Positions 14,084 through 24,839 of a DNA stretch of 64,000 nucleotides are shown in pieces. How positions within the stretch are numbered: position 1 is the first letter of the stretch; each line of letters starts with the position of its first letter. Source of the stretch: Bartonella florencae (GTDB lineage Bacteria > Pseudomonadota > Alphaproteobacteria > Rhizobiales > Rhizobiaceae); assembly GCF_000312525.1 (NCBI RefSeq), contig NZ_HE997453.1, positions 117,483 to 181,482 on the forward strand, read 5' to 3'. Position numbers and translations under genes: made by a program. Under the pieces are notes generated by a model that made no database searches, was not told the origin of the DNA, and saw only the letters and a list, made by a program, of their open reading frames with translations.

Positions 14084-14941
14084 TTAAAATTTATATGCTA
14101 CACCAACGCGGAAGTCATTTGTTTTATAGCTCATTTCAACTTTGTCATGTACGAACTTTTTCTTACCAAAGTCTGAGTACCTATATTCTGCACGCAGAAT
14201 AACATTATCAGTCACGGCATAATCAACACCACCCCCAAGGGTATAACCAATCATCGTCGTTTTTTCATCATGCACCCAATCAGAAAAATCAGCGGCTTTA
14301 CTTGTTGCATTCGTATCTTCCGCTGCCGCAACAATATTTCGAAGCTGCGTATAAGCAACCCCTCCCGCAATATAAGGCATCACACGATCAACAGGAAAAC
14401 CAACTCGTACACGCGTAGCACCAAACCATTTTTGTTTTATAGTATGACGAACTTTTGTAATAGTTTCAGTGGAATCATCCTTTCGTAAAATTTCCTCGGA
14501 TCTCCTGCCTTCTGAATCTTCTGAGAATACTGCTCTTGTTTTAACATGCGATGAGGTCGTATCTGACGCACTGATATATTTTGTATCCTTTTTGTCAGAC
14601 CACATTATATCCGTATCAAAACCTATAACAAAACTATTGTCGATATCAATATTGGAACCAGCATAAATGCCACCAACAAAACCAGAAAGTTTAGGTAAAA
14701 ATTCTTTTTTAATCGGATCCCACCTTCCTGTATCTCCATCTGCTAAATAATTTGCACTGGTTTTACTTGAAAAATAACCAATTTGGCCTCCAAGGTAAAA
14801 CCCTGTCCAAGAAAAATGTGGAGCTGCAATAATAGGTCCAACAGGTCTCGGCTGTTCTGGTATAGTAACATCCGCTGCCTGTACTGTAGAAACCAAAATT
14901 AAAGAAAAAATAGATGTTTTGATTAAGTATTGTTTAGTCAT
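14084..14941 (-). CDS. Heme-binding/Omp25-like outer membrane porin (Hbp family)
   Basis: Outer membrane beta-barrel of the Omp25/31 family, called hemin-binding proteins (Hbp/Pap31) in Bartonella, where they bind heme and host ligands. The 285-residue product has a signal peptide (cleavage about VQA-ADV), the family opening SWTGFYLGGQIGYF, repeating amphipathic strands, and a C-terminal barrel signature LRAEYRYSDFGKKKF plus FRVGVAYKF ending in Phe. The segment around TITKVRHTIKQKWFG is a typical barrel core. Which Hbp paralog this is cannot be told from sequence reading alone. AGGGGAG is a strong ribosome site. Confidence 0.88.
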   Translation of the reverse strand: MTKQYLIKTSIFSLILVSTVQAADVTIPEQPRPVGPIIAAPHFSWTGFYLGGQIGYFSSKTSANYLADGDTGRWDPIKKEFLPKLSGFVGGIYAGSNIDIDNSFVIGFDTDIMWSDKKDTKYISASDTTSSHVKTRAVFSEDSEGRRSEEILRKDDSTETITKVRHTIKQKWFGATRVRVGFPVDRVMPYIAGGVAYTQLRNIVAAAEDTNATSKAADFSDWVHDEKTTMIGYTLGGGVDYAVTDNVILRAEYRYSDFGKKKFVHDKVEMSYKTNDFRVGVAYKF

Positions 14942-14968
14942 AATCGCTCCCCTAAAAGCTAAGTGACA

Positions 14969-14998
14969 AATATATAAATAATTTCATATTTTTTTCAA
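14969..14998 (-). promoter_or_regulatory. Candidate sigma-70 promoter of the hbp gene
   Basis: Reading the minus strand, TTGAAA (14998-14993) and TATATT (14974-14969) are separated by 18 bases, about 30 bases upstream of the start codon. Heme/iron (Irr-type) control is known for hbp genes in Bartonella. I cannot point to a specific operator here. Confidence 0.35.
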
Positions 14999-15535
14999 AA
15001 AATCTGTAGCAAAAATAACACAGCTTAATAAAAAATAAAATTTAAAAATCTATGCTGTAAAAATCTTTTAAATTATCCAAAGATTTACTACGAAGTATTT
15101 TTTAAATATTTAATATCAATTTTTATTTTTAAATAACTTTTTATTATCTCTAAGTTCACGAATATATCTTAAATAATATTCTCTTCTATATGAATGGTTG
15201 TGTTATGCCATTGTGTACATTCAATAAAAATGGCAAATAGTCTCATTCACCAATAGTTAGAAAAGATGCTTTGTAAATTTCCAAGTAAATATAAAATCTT
15301 GTATTCATTCATTTAAAATAGAAATTTTTCAACCCGCCTGAGAAATTAACCAAGCACAATTTTTACTATATGGTTGCCTCAAACGCATAAATTGTAAAAA
15401 AATATCAAAAAATTATTATAACAATAAAATTGCTTCAATTTACAAAATACATTTTAAAATAAATTATTTATTCTACTTTTTATAATTTGGCTAAAAATTC
15501 TACACAGTTTTTCTATCAACTATTATAAAATGCAT
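14999..15535. other. AT-rich spacer between glnE and hbp
   Basis: More than 500 bases of AT-rich DNA with no convincing open frame on either strand. It holds the upstream region of the hbp gene and the 3' flank of glnE. No clear glnE terminator is seen. Confidence 0.4.
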
Positions 15536-18460
15536 TCAATGTTTCATTACATGTGTAAAAGCTGAACATACTGATTGCCCAGTTTCTTCAATCAATTTTT
15601 CAACACGAAGCAAATCAGGCTCCCCAACACTACTTAACAAAAGGTCGCTTAAACCAGGTGGCATTTCATGAGGATCAAGAGAATCATTTAAGCAAAGTCG
15701 TATAATTTGGCTTAGATTGGTATAGAGACCATAAGCATAATGTAAATCTGAAATAAAAAGCTGATTAAGGAAACTGTTCGGCAACTGAGACAAAATATCT
15801 TCTGTCGTCGCTCCAATCTGAAATTCCATGACATGCGTAATAAGAGCAAATTGAGCAATAAATTCTAAATCCACGATACCACCAAGCATCGTTTTTAAAT
15901 CCCATTGGTTTTTTGGTGGTTTTTCTTTTGCAATCAAGGCACGCATTTCACATACTGCTTTTGCAACACTCTTCCTATCACGCGGAAAAGCAATAATTGT
16001 ACAAACTTCATTTTCTAACTTTTGTAAAAAGTCATAATCTCCAGCAATCCCTCGTGCTCTTGTTAAAGCAAGGTGTTCCCATATCCATGCTTGCCCGCGA
16101 TAATAATTTTTAAAAAATTGAAAAGAAACAGCAACAGGCCCCTCATTGCCTAATGGACGCAATCTTAAGTCAACAGCATAAAGAACTCCTTGGCTTGTAA
16201 GAGTGGATAAAGCTGCAACCAAACGCTGTGTCAAACGCGTATAATATTGCGAAATATAGAGAGGTTTTTCTCCATCAGATATTTCAGCATCTTCATCATA
16301 CTCGTAAAGCAAAATGAGATCAATATCCGAACCCGCTGTTAATTCACGACTTCCAAGCTTACCCATCCCCAATATGCCAACACGCCCTCCTTTAATACTA
16401 CCATGAAGACGAGAAAATTCCTCTTGAACTGCAGCAAATGTTTTTGCAATCATAAGATCAGCAAGTGCAGTAAACGCAAAACCTGCTCTCTTCCCAGTAA
16501 TTGCACCGTTCAAAATTCGAATACCAATTAAAAAACGTTGCTCATCAGCAAAAACCCTTAAGTGGTTGAGAATTTCTTCGTAAGAAAAAATGCCTTCAAG
16601 AAAACATTCAAGGCGATGCTCTAAATAAGATTTTGTAGGCAATTCTGAAAAAATACTTGGATCTAACATTCCATCAAAAACATGAGGCTTACGTGTAATA
16701 ATTTCCGCAAGACGCGGAGCTGCTCCCATGATAAGCACTAACATATCTAAAAGAGCGGGATTAGACTGCAAAAGACTAAAAAGTTGAATTCCTGAAGGTA
16801 ATCCTTGTAAAAAACGATCAAAACACAACATCACTTCATCAGCCCGTTTTGTTGCACCAAAAGCTTTCAAAAGTGCAGGAGTTAATTCTGTTAATCTTTC
16901 ACGCGCTTCTGCAGATTGCGTTGCTTTATAACGCCCACAATGAAGTGTACGCATAATACGACAAATATCACTTGCTCTTTTAAAACCTAGACAGCCTAAT
17001 GTTATTAATGTTTCAGGATCATCTTCTTCACCTGTAAAAACTAAATTGCCAATTTCTAAACCAAGTTCCTGTTCATTCTCAAACAATGCAGCATAATGTT
17101 TTTCAACAACCTGAAGCGTTTTTAATAAATCACAGATAAAGCTGTTACTCTCTTGGTACCCCATTAAATATGCAACACTGGCAAATTGAGAAACATCATT
17201 TGGGAGAAGATGCGTTTGTTCATCTGCAAGCATCTGAATACGATGCTCTACATTTCGTAAAAAAGCGTAACTTTTTATAAGACTATCTTTTGTTTCCTCA
17301 CTAATCCAACCAAGTGTATGAAGTTCTGCTAACATTGCGACTGTCTGTCGACCACGCAATTGAGGAAAACGCCCACCTGCAATGAGTTGTTGTGTCTGGA
17401 CAAAAAACTCAATCTCACGAATGCCCCCACGCCCTAATTTTACATTATGTCCATAAGCCGCAATTTGACCATAATTTTTATAAGCATGGATTTGACGTTT
17501 AATCGAATGGATATCAGCAATAGCAGCGTAATCTAAATATTTCCGCCACACATAAGGAAATAGCTCTTTGAGAAAGCTAAAGCCTGCCTTTTTATCACCA
17601 GCGACTGGACGTGCCTTAATCATAGCTGCGCGTTCCCAATTTTGTCCACGCCCCTCGTAATAACGCAATGCAGTCCTTACTGGTAAAGCTAAAGGGGTTG
17701 AACTTGGGTCTGGCCGGAGCCTAAAATCGAGACGAAAAACATATCCCTCCGCAGTACGTTCTTGAATGATACGGATCAATCGACGTACCATTTTAGAGAA
17801 TAGATCAACACTCTCAGAAAGGTTACCAATATGAGGTGACATTTCATCAATAAAAACAATAAGATCAATATCAGAAGAATAATTAAGTTCTTCTGCTCCT
17901 AATTTTCCCATCCCTAAAACGATTAGGCCACAATCTTTTTCCGGATTCTCACGACTCGACAAATTTATTTTGCCATGATCATGTGCTTCTCTTAAGAGAA
18001 AACGCAAAGCCACACCTAATGCGGCTTCTCCCAAGCGTGTTAACCAAACACATGAGACTTCGTACGTAAAAACACCACTTAAGTCAGCTAAAGCAATGAG
18101 AAGATGGGCTTCTCGTTTTTTGTGTCTTAAAGCCGCCTTCAATGAAATTTCATGTATAACCTCACTTTTATCAAGGTGCGCAATATCATCTATGATTTCT
18201 CTTAACCTCGTTTCTATATCAACATGCAATAAGGAATTAAGATAGGATGGGTTGGTAATTAAAGCCTCACGCAAAAAGGGAGACAAAGTCATAACCGCGC
18301 TGATAAATTCAACCTGCTTTCCCTTATTGGAAATAAAGGAAATAAGGGATTCTAAATTTTCTTTTCTCGCTTGTTCTGCAAGGTCTTTCAACCATTGAGG
18401 GCCACTGTTATCAAGGGGAGATAAAGGGAGAAGCTGTGTTTTTAAAAAAGCTTTCTTCAT
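15536..18460 (-). CDS. glnE: Bifunctional glutamine synthetase adenylyltransferase/deadenylylase
   Basis: Adds and removes AMP on glutamine synthetase in response to nitrogen status through PII. The 974-residue protein has two nucleotidyltransferase domains, each with the GMGKLGxxEL...SDIDL motif: the first around residue 180 (LGMGKLGAEELNYSSDIDL), the second around 690 (LGMGKLGSRELTAGSDIDL). The length is normal for GlnE. GGGAG precedes the start. It lies 95 bases downstream of the sensor kinase and is the last gene of the minus-strand block. Confidence 0.96.
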   Translation of the reverse strand: MKKAFLKTQLLPLSPLDNSGPQWLKDLAEQARKENLESLISFISNKGKQVEFISAVMTLSPFLREALITNPSYLNSLLHVDIETRLREIIDDIAHLDKSEVIHEISLKAALRHKKREAHLLIALADLSGVFTYEVSCVWLTRLGEAALGVALRFLLREAHDHGKINLSSRENPEKDCGLIVLGMGKLGAEELNYSSDIDLIVFIDEMSPHIGNLSESVDLFSKMVRRLIRIIQERTAEGYVFRLDFRLRPDPSSTPLALPVRTALRYYEGRGQNWERAAMIKARPVAGDKKAGFSFLKELFPYVWRKYLDYAAIADIHSIKRQIHAYKNYGQIAAYGHNVKLGRGGIREIEFFVQTQQLIAGGRFPQLRGRQTVAMLAELHTLGWISEETKDSLIKSYAFLRNVEHRIQMLADEQTHLLPNDVSQFASVAYLMGYQESNSFICDLLKTLQVVEKHYAALFENEQELGLEIGNLVFTGEEDDPETLITLGCLGFKRASDICRIMRTLHCGRYKATQSAEARERLTELTPALLKAFGATKRADEVMLCFDRFLQGLPSGIQLFSLLQSNPALLDMLVLIMGAAPRLAEIITRKPHVFDGMLDPSIFSELPTKSYLEHRLECFLEGIFSYEEILNHLRVFADEQRFLIGIRILNGAITGKRAGFAFTALADLMIAKTFAAVQEEFSRLHGSIKGGRVGILGMGKLGSRELTAGSDIDLILLYEYDEDAEISDGEKPLYISQYYTRLTQRLVAALSTLTSQGVLYAVDLRLRPLGNEGPVAVSFQFFKNYYRGQAWIWEHLALTRARGIAGDYDFLQKLENEVCTIIAFPRDRKSVAKAVCEMRALIAKEKPPKNQWDLKTMLGGIVDLEFIAQFALITHVMEFQIGATTEDILSQLPNSFLNQLFISDLHYAYGLYTNLSQIIRLCLNDSLDPHEMPPGLSDLLLSSVGEPDLLRVEKLIEETGQSVCSAFTHVMKH

Positions 18461-18555
18461 TTACACTCCCGTGAAAAACATTTTCGCTTTCTTTCTATGG
18501 CCTTATACTTTAAAGAAAAATAATCATAGGTGTAGCAAACAATGAAATAAAATTT

Positions 18556-19938
18556 TTAAGGGAATAATAAAATAGCTCTAAGACCTGGATTTGCATTTTC
18601 AAATAATAATTCACCCCCATGAAGCTTCATTACAGCTTTTGCTATACTAAGGCCAATACCAAAACCAGGTTGTGAGCGACTTTCTTCAAGACGAACAAAG
18701 CGTTCTGTTACTTTTTCACGTTTATCCTCTGCAATTCCTGGACCATTATCACTCACAACAACCAACAAATGTTTATCACGATATTCCATCGATAAGCAAA
18801 CTTTTGCTTTCCTGCCATCTTTAGAGGCATATTTAATCGCATTATCAATAAGATTAAAAATCGATTGCGCAATAAGCTCACGATTTAATTTCAGCTCTTT
18901 ATCAAATGTGTTCCCTAACCGAAGCAAAACACCCGATTCTTCAGCAAAAGGTTCATAAAGTTCAACGGCATCTTCAAGGATCAGTTTCATATTCATCATC
19001 TCAAGATGCTCAATTGCGCTACTGGCTTCAATACGTGAAATCATCAAAATTGCATTAAAAGTACAAATAAGTTGATCGGATTCAGTAATAACACCATCAA
19101 GTGCTTGACGATATTCAAGCTTTGTCTTTTGCCCAGAAAGCGCTTCTTCAGCACGATTTCTAAGGCGTGTCAGTGGTGTTTTCAGATCATGCGCAATATT
19201 ATCCGATACTTGATGCAAACCCATATTTAATTCTTCAATGCGATCTAACATAACATTAAGGTTCGCGGACAATCGATCAAACTCATCCCCTACTCCAGAT
19301 ACAGGCAAACGCCCACTGAAATCACCTTCCATCAAACGTTTTGAGGCAGCTGTAACATGATCAATTCTTTGTAATGCTCGCCTACCAACGAAAAACCATA
19401 TGAGTAAAGCTCCTCCAACCATTGCTGCAAGAGCAATCATGACGGCTTTACGAATAACGACTGCAAAACGTTCTGGTTCATCTAAATCCCGTCCTATAAG
19501 AACCTTCATCGCATTAGGCAAATCAACAACAATTGCCAAAGCGCGATGCTCACTTGTTTGGCCATGTTCGCCAAAACGTGAATACAAAAAAGAATTTGCA
19601 ATAAAGCCATTATGATTCAAAAGACCTAATTCAATACGCGCAACATTGCCTGCTAAAATGCGTCCCATAGGATCCGTTACAAGATAAAGAAAAGCCCCTG
19701 GTTGTCGTGAACGATAATCAATAGTGCGTATTAATAAAGCAAGCCCACCATAATTATAAGCATCTTCGATATATCTCACTTCTTCATGTAAAGCTTGCTG
19801 CGTTTGCTCTGTTAACAACGAGGCAGAAAAATCCGTCATATAAATAGATAACCCTGTTGCAACCAACCCAAACAACAAAAGATAAAGTGCTGAGAGCCTT
19901 AACGCTGTTGTGCGCATTATATTGATGAGACGATTCAT
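18556..19938 (-). CDS. OmpR-partner sensor histidine kinase
   Basis: Inner-membrane sensor kinase of 460 residues. It has a transmembrane helix near the N terminus (about 10-30) and a periplasmic sensor of about 130 residues. A second helix at about 167-187 is followed by a HAMP linker (RIDHVTAASKRLMEGDFSG) and a HisKA box DNIAHDLKTPLTRLRNRAEE with the phospho-His. The HATPase motifs are NLIDNAIKYA, DNGPGIAEDKRE and GFGIGLSIA. Its start overlaps the stop of the upstream response regulator (ATGA). The signal is unknown. Position between degP and glnE suggests envelope stress or a general envelope role, which is inference. Confidence 0.85.
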   Translation of the reverse strand: MNRLINIMRTTALRLSALYLLLFGLVATGLSIYMTDFSASLLTEQTQQALHEEVRYIEDAYNYGGLALLIRTIDYRSRQPGAFLYLVTDPMGRILAGNVARIELGLLNHNGFIANSFLYSRFGEHGQTSEHRALAIVVDLPNAMKVLIGRDLDEPERFAVVIRKAVMIALAAMVGGALLIWFFVGRRALQRIDHVTAASKRLMEGDFSGRLPVSGVGDEFDRLSANLNVMLDRIEELNMGLHQVSDNIAHDLKTPLTRLRNRAEEALSGQKTKLEYRQALDGVITESDQLICTFNAILMISRIEASSAIEHLEMMNMKLILEDAVELYEPFAEESGVLLRLGNTFDKELKLNRELIAQSIFNLIDNAIKYASKDGRKAKVCLSMEYRDKHLLVVVSDNGPGIAEDKREKVTERFVRLEESRSQPGFGIGLSIAKAVMKLHGGELLFENANPGLRAILLFP

Positions 19939-20630
19939 GTTTTGTTATCTGGTGCTTTCAGCATATAACCAGCTCCACGTACAGTATGGAGAAGTGGTAC
20001 ATCAAAATCTTTTTCAATTTTTGCTCTCAAACGAGAGATATGAACATCAATGACATTTGTTTGCGGATCAAAATGATAATCCCAAACTTTTTCCAAAAGC
20101 ATGGTGCGTGTTACCACTTGACCAGCATATCGCATCAAATATTCCAGTAAACGAAATTCTCGTGGTTGTAATGGAATATTTCTCTTACCCCTTTTCACTG
20201 TATGTGCCAATCGATCAAGCTCAAGATTGCCTACACGATAAACCGTTTCAGCCTCTTTAGGATTTTTACGCCGCTGTAAAACTTCAACACGAGCAAGAAG
20301 TTCAGAAAAAGCATAAGGCTTTGTCAAATAATCATCTCCCCCTGCACGCAAACCCGTCACACGATCATTCACTTGCCCTAAAGCCGAAAGGATGAGAATT
20401 GGTGTTTCATTGCCTTTAGCACGCAATTCAGAAATAATAGAAAGACCATCACGATGCAAAAGCATTCGATCAACAACCATTACATCGTAATTTTCCATCT
20501 CAGCTAAAGCATATCCAGTATCCCCATCATAGGCAACATCAACAGAATGCCCTGCCTCTAAAAAAGCTTTTTCGAGATAACGCCCCGTCTCACGATCATC
20601 TTCGATAACGAGTATTTTCATAAAACGCAT
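19935..20630 (-). CDS. OmpR/PhoB-family response regulator
   Basis: DNA-binding response regulator, 231 residues (the conserved start MKILVIEDD is the fourth codon, so translation may begin at 20621). The receiver domain carries the acidic pocket EDD, the phospho-acceptor Asp in VVDRMLLHRDG and the conserved Lys in YLTKPYAFSEL. The C-terminal winged helix has LQPREFRLLEYLMRYAGQVV and VIDVHISRLRAKIE. It overlaps its partner kinase by four bases. A hairpin separates it from degP upstream. Confidence 0.88.
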   Translation of the reverse strand: MRFMKILVIEDDRETGRYLEKAFLEAGHSVDVAYDGDTGYALAEMENYDVMVVDRMLLHRDGLSIISELRAKGNETPILILSALGQVNDRVTGLRAGGDDYLTKPYAFSELLARVEVLQRRKNPKEAETVYRVGNLELDRLAHTVKRGKRNIPLQPREFRLLEYLMRYAGQVVTRTMLLEKVWDYHFDPQTNVIDVHISRLRAKIEKDFDVPLLHTVRGAGYMLKAPDNKT

Positions 20631-20656
20631 CTCCGTTATTTTTATAAAATTGCATT

Positions 20657-20689
20657 GTAGGACAGAAATCTAAAAAATCTCTGCCCTAC
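20657..20689 (-). terminator. Hairpin between degP and the response regulator gene
   Basis: On the minus-strand RNA, GTAGGGCAGA (20689-20680) pairs with TCTGTCCTAC (20666-20657) through ten base pairs including one G-U. No good T-tract follows, so it is more likely an attenuating or mRNA-processing hairpin than a complete terminator. Confidence 0.45.
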
Positions 20690-20702
20690 TCATAATAAAC
20701 TG

Positions 20703-22214
20703 CTATTTTTTGAAAATTGGAAGAGCAACAAAACGATTTTGCTCATTTGTTCGGACTTGTAGGAGTATAGCTTTTCGCCCCAACTTTTGAGCATTCTTGA
20801 TTGTATCCGTAATATCAGAGGCCTTTTTAACAGCTTTATTATTCACTGTCACAATAACATCACCAGGACGTATTCCCTTATCTGCCGCATCTGAATCTGA
20901 GTCGACATCCGTTACAACCAATCCTAAGCCATCATCAGAAGGTGCAACAATTAACCCATAATCTTCCAATATCTCATCTGAATCACCGCGTTCGTTTGAA
21001 TATTTTGAACCTTCTTTTTTTCCTTCATTTTCAGGCATTGGAGCAAGTTTAACCTTGATATTCTCTTCTTTACCAGATCTCCAAACCCCTAAGGTTATGG
21101 TTTCTCCTGGTTTAATATTTGCGATACGCTTCGCCAGATCACGAGAATCATTAATTGTTTCATTATTCAGTAAAATAATGACATCACCGGCCTTAATACC
21201 AGCCTTTGCTGCTGGTCCTTTTAATGAATCAGTAACCAAAGCACCTTTTGCTTCTTTCAAACCTATCGAATCAGAAATTTCCTTCGTTACCGGCTGAATT
21301 TGAACCCCCAGCCAACCACGCTGAACTGAACCTTTTTCAATAAGTTGTTGTACAACTTGTTTCGCTGTCGCTGCTGGAATAGCAAAAGCAATACCAACAT
21401 TTCCCCCAGAAGGAGAAAAAATCGCTGTATTGACTCCAACAACCTTACCATTCAAATCAAAAGTTGGACCTCCAGAATTTCCTCTATTAACAGCAGCGTC
21501 AATCTGAATAAAATCATCATAACTACTGCTGCCAATATCACGTCCACGTGCTGAAACAATACCTGCTGTCACAGTTCCACCAAGACCAAATGGATTGCCA
21601 ATAGCAACAACCCAATCACCAACGCGAAGCTTTGAATCATCACCAAAATCAACATAGGAAAATTTTCTTTTGTCATCTACTTTTAGAACAGCAAGGTCAG
21701 TTTTTGGATCTTTCCCAATGAGCTTTGCATTCAATTCTGTACCATCATCAAAAACAACAGAATAACTTGTCCCTTCAGAAACCACATGATCATTGGTCAC
21801 AATATAACCATCAGATGAGACCAAAAAACCCGAACCAAAAGCTATAGGACGCAATCTGTTCGAATGTGGTGCAAATTTATTTTTAGGCTTATCAAAATCA
21901 TAAAATTCTTTAAAAAACTTTTTTAAAGGATGCTGATCTGGGAGTTGATCAATACCTGGACTATTAAAAAAACTGCTAAAGAATGTTTCTTCTCTTTTTT
22001 TATTGCTCTTTACTTGCACGGCAACAACCGCAGATTTTACTTGAGAAACAATATCTGCAAATCCCTGCTGTTGCACTAATGAAGTAAATACAGAACTCGC
22101 ATGAGCCGACGTCGTGAATAAACTTGCTCCACATCCACTAAAAAACAGTGTACTTTCCAACGCAGCAGAAAAACTCACTGCTACTAATGTTTTAAAGAAA
22201 GTTTTTTTAACCAT
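20703..22214 (-). CDS. degP: Periplasmic serine protease DegP/HtrA
   Basis: Periplasmic protease-chaperone that clears misfolded envelope proteins. The 503-residue product starts with a signal peptide (hydrophobic core about 8-25, then a cysteine in FFSGCGA, cleavage likely near SAHA-SS). The trypsin-like domain has the triad: His in YIVTNDHVV, Asp in KTDLAVLK and Ser in NRGNSGGP. Two PDZ domains follow (about 275-365 and 405-490). ATG 22214 is preferred over the in-frame TTG 22235 because AGGAG lies upstream. Neighbours are the ccm cluster upstream and a two-component pair downstream. Confidence 0.94.
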   Translation of the reverse strand: MVKKTFFKTLVAVSFSAALESTLFFSGCGASLFTTSAHASSVFTSLVQQQGFADIVSQVKSAVVAVQVKSNKKREETFFSSFFNSPGIDQLPDQHPLKKFFKEFYDFDKPKNKFAPHSNRLRPIAFGSGFLVSSDGYIVTNDHVVSEGTSYSVVFDDGTELNAKLIGKDPKTDLAVLKVDDKRKFSYVDFGDDSKLRVGDWVVAIGNPFGLGGTVTAGIVSARGRDIGSSSYDDFIQIDAAVNRGNSGGPTFDLNGKVVGVNTAIFSPSGGNVGIAFAIPAATAKQVVQQLIEKGSVQRGWLGVQIQPVTKEISDSIGLKEAKGALVTDSLKGPAAKAGIKAGDVIILLNNETINDSRDLAKRIANIKPGETITLGVWRSGKEENIKVKLAPMPENEGKKEGSKYSNERGDSDEILEDYGLIVAPSDDGLGLVVTDVDSDSDAADKGIRPGDVIVTVNNKAVKKASDITDTIKNAQKLGRKAILLQVRTNEQNRFVALPIFKK

Positions 22215-22419
22215 TTGGTATACGCTCCTATTCAATGATATCTCTATCCCAATGTCGACCCTTTATAGAACAACAGACCTTACCGTTTTCTGTCTAAATT
22301 GTTAAAGTTTTGTAAGGTTTAAATACACAACAACACATCACAGCCTATAAAACTGAATGATCAATTTCCACGATCTTAATTCTCTCTCATATAACGTCTT
22401 TTTTAGTTATTTTGCTGCA

Positions 22420-22848
22420 TCAACATTTAAGATTAGTATTTTTTGATTTATATTGTCTTATCCGAAAAAATAGCACACCTGTACTCATGAGAATTATTAT
22501 CAAAGGAGATAGCCATAAAAACCAAGTTGTTTTATTAAATGGCGGTTTCAAGAGAATAAACGCACCATATCGTTCAACAAGAAAATCAATAACTTGTTGA
22601 TTAGTATGCCCCATTTTTAATCGTTCCCGAATTAAAAGGCGTAAATCACGTGCTAGGAGAGTCTCTGAATCATCAATTGATTGATTTTGGCAAATTGGGC
22701 AACGTAAATGTGATGAAATATCTCGTGCGCGTGATTCAAGCACTGTATCTTTTAAAATTTCATCGGGCTCTACGGCTCTTACTGACTGCAAAGGAAAAAT
22801 CATGATTAAATAAAATAAAATATAAAGCAATATTTTTTTCATTTGCAC
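22420..22848 (-). CDS. ccmH: Cytochrome c maturation protein CcmH (CycL)
   Basis: Membrane-anchored thioredoxin-like factor that reduces apocytochrome c cysteines for heme ligation. The 142-residue product has an N-terminal signal/anchor, the redox motif RCPICQNQSIDDS (CxxC), the segment MGHTNQQVIDFLVERYGAFILL, and one C-terminal transmembrane helix (about 104-124). It overlaps the end of ccmF. An alternative start two codons in (MKKILL) is equally plausible. Confidence 0.93.
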   Translation of the reverse strand: MQMKKILLYILFYLIMIFPLQSVRAVEPDEILKDTVLESRARDISSHLRCPICQNQSIDDSETLLARDLRLLIRERLKMGHTNQQVIDFLVERYGAFILLKPPFNKTTWFLWLSPLIIILMSTGVLFFRIRQYKSKNTNLKC

Positions 22849-24839
22849 GCCTTTCTCAAAAATTTAATGCGAAAAGCATCCCGCCGTCCGGCACGAAAAA
22901 AATAACCTAACAGAGAAAAAGATCCACCCATAGCCATCATCAATGCCCCTAACCATACACACATTACGTAAGGCTTCCACCATATATGCAAAACAAGTCC
23001 TCGATCGTCTATACGTCCTGGGACAATATAGAGTTGCGATAAACCATGATTTTGGATACCAACTTCCGTTGTTGAGGTATTTTGACTTGAATAAAACCGC
23101 TTTGATGCTGTTACATTCCCCACAGTGTTTTTATTTTCATATATTGTAAAATGAAACTCCATTGCCGAATAATTCGGGCCAATGCCATCGCGGACGCCAT
23201 CCAAATGAAGAGTTTTCCCTGCTATCATTACCATATCACCTACATGCATATTTAGAATACGCTCTTGCGCAAAAGATGCCACACAAACAATCCCAAATAA
23301 TGTAACACCTAATCCCATATGCGCTATTGCCGCACCATAAACCGACCATGGTAATCTTATAAATCTCTTAACCCGCATCCCAAAAGTTACTTTGTGATGC
23401 CCACTCTTCTCCCAAAGATCAACTAAACTGCCTAAGAAAACAAAAGCTGAAAGTCCAATTCCGAAAAGGGCAAAAATATCACGCAAAGAAATTGCATAAA
23501 ATGCGATAAAACAAGCTATAAAAACCAACGCAAAAATAAACCCAAGCCGTTCAAAGACTGCAAGAAAATTACCGCGTTTCCACGTCATCATTGATCCAAA
23601 TGGAGTTAATAATAACAATAACATCATTAAAGGCCCACAAGTAAGGTTAAAAAAAGTGGCCCCTACAGAAATTTTTTGCCCAATTAATGCTTCAATAAAA
23701 TAAGGGTAGAGCGTACCAATCAATACTGTTGCTGTTATTGTTGTGAGTAACAAATTATTTAAAACAATAAAACCTTCACGCGAAATTGGTTGAAAGATTC
23801 TTCCTTTTGTTAAAACAGGTACGCGTGCTGCAAAAAGAAGCAAAGCTCCCCCCGTGAAGAAGAATAAAAGTGCAAGAATTGCTCGCCCTCGTGTTGGATC
23901 AACAGCAAAACTATGAACAGATATTAAAAGACCAGAACGAACAAGAAAAGTTCCCATAAGAGAAAGAGAAAAAGTAAGAATGGCCAAAAACAAAGTCCAA
24001 CTTTTTAATGCTTCTCGCTTCTCAAGAACAAGAGTGGAATGCAAAAGAGCTGTTCCTGAAAGCCAAGGCATAAACGAAACATTTTCAACGGGATCCCAAA
24101 ACCAATAACCACCCCATCCTAGCTCATAATAAGCCCAATAGGAGCCGACCATAATACCCAATGTCAAAAAACACCAAGAAAGCAAAATCCAAGGACGAAG
24201 CCAATGCGCCCAAAGCCTATCGACATAGCCTATAATCAATGTAGCAATTGCAAAAGAAAAACAAAGTGAAAAACCAACATAGCCTAAATAAAGAAATGGT
24301 GGATGAATTGCTAATGCAATATCCTGTAAAAGAGGATTGAGATCTTTTCCTTGCAATGCCGGTGGATCAACACGTAAAAATGGGTTGGACATAAAAAGAA
24401 TAAATAAAAGAAAAGCGCTTGTTATCCAACTTTGGCATATTAAAATGAGCGTCTTCAACTGTTCTGGCAAATGCTGGCTAAAGAACGCTAGCAATGTACT
24501 AAAAAAAGCGAGACTTAAAACCCATAACAACATGGAGCCTTCGTGATTTCCCCAAACACCTGTGATTTTATAGAGCATTGGTTTTTCCGAATGGGAATTC
24601 TCAACCACATTCAAAACAGAAAAATCAGAGACAATATGGGCATGAACAATAATTAAAAAAGATAAGAATAATAAGCTAAAAGTGATATATGTCAGAGGAA
24701 CAGCTGTTTGCATTAGCGAACGCTCTCTCCACAAAACGCCTAAAGCAGGTAAAAAAGCCTCTAACAAGCTCACACCAAAGGCTGCAGCTAAAAAAATATG
24801 ACCCAGTTCGATAAGCACAATCGAATTATTTCTCCCCAC
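22839..24839 (-). CDS. ccmF: Heme lyase subunit CcmF (CycK)
   Basis: Large polytopic inner-membrane protein that, with CcmH and CcmI, attaches heme from CcmE to apocytochromes c in the periplasm. The 666-residue protein has many transmembrane helices. It carries the WWD heme-handling signature [18 protein letters not shown] (about residues 234-251) and conserved loops such as [13 protein letters not shown]-like [15 protein letters not shown] near residue 95. It overlaps ccmE by 14 bases and ccmH by 10, a tightly coupled operon. Confidence 0.96.
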   Translation of the reverse strand: MGRNNSIVLIELGHIFLAAAFGVSLLEAFLPALGVLWRERSLMQTAVPLTYITFSLLFLSFLIIVHAHIVSDFSVLNVVENSHSEKPMLYKITGVWGNHEGSMLLWVLSLAFFSTLLAFFSQHLPEQLKTLILICQSWITSAFLLFILFMSNPFLRVDPPALQGKDLNPLLQDIALAIHPPFLYLGYVGFSLCFSFAIATLIIGYVDRLWAHWLRPWILLSWCFLTLGIMVGSYWAYYELGWGGYWFWDPVENVSFMPWLSGTALLHSTLVLEKREALKSWTLFLAILTFSLSLMGTFLVRSGLLISVHSFAVDPTRGRAILALLFFFTGGALLLFAARVPVLTKGRIFQPISREGFIVLNNLLLTTITATVLIGTLYPYFIEALIGQKISVGATFFNLTCGPLMMLLLLLTPFGSMMTWKRGNFLAVFERLGFIFALVFIACFIAFYAISLRDIFALFGIGLSAFVFLGSLVDLWEKSGHHKVTFGMRVKRFIRLPWSVYGAAIAHMGLGVTLFGIVCVASFAQERILNMHVGDMVMIAGKTLHLDGVRDGIGPNYSAMEFHFTIYENKNTVGNVTASKRFYSSQNTSTTEVGIQNHGLSQLYIVPGRIDDRGLVLHIWWKPYVMCVWLGALMMAMGGSFSLLGYFFRAGRRDAFRIKFLRKACK

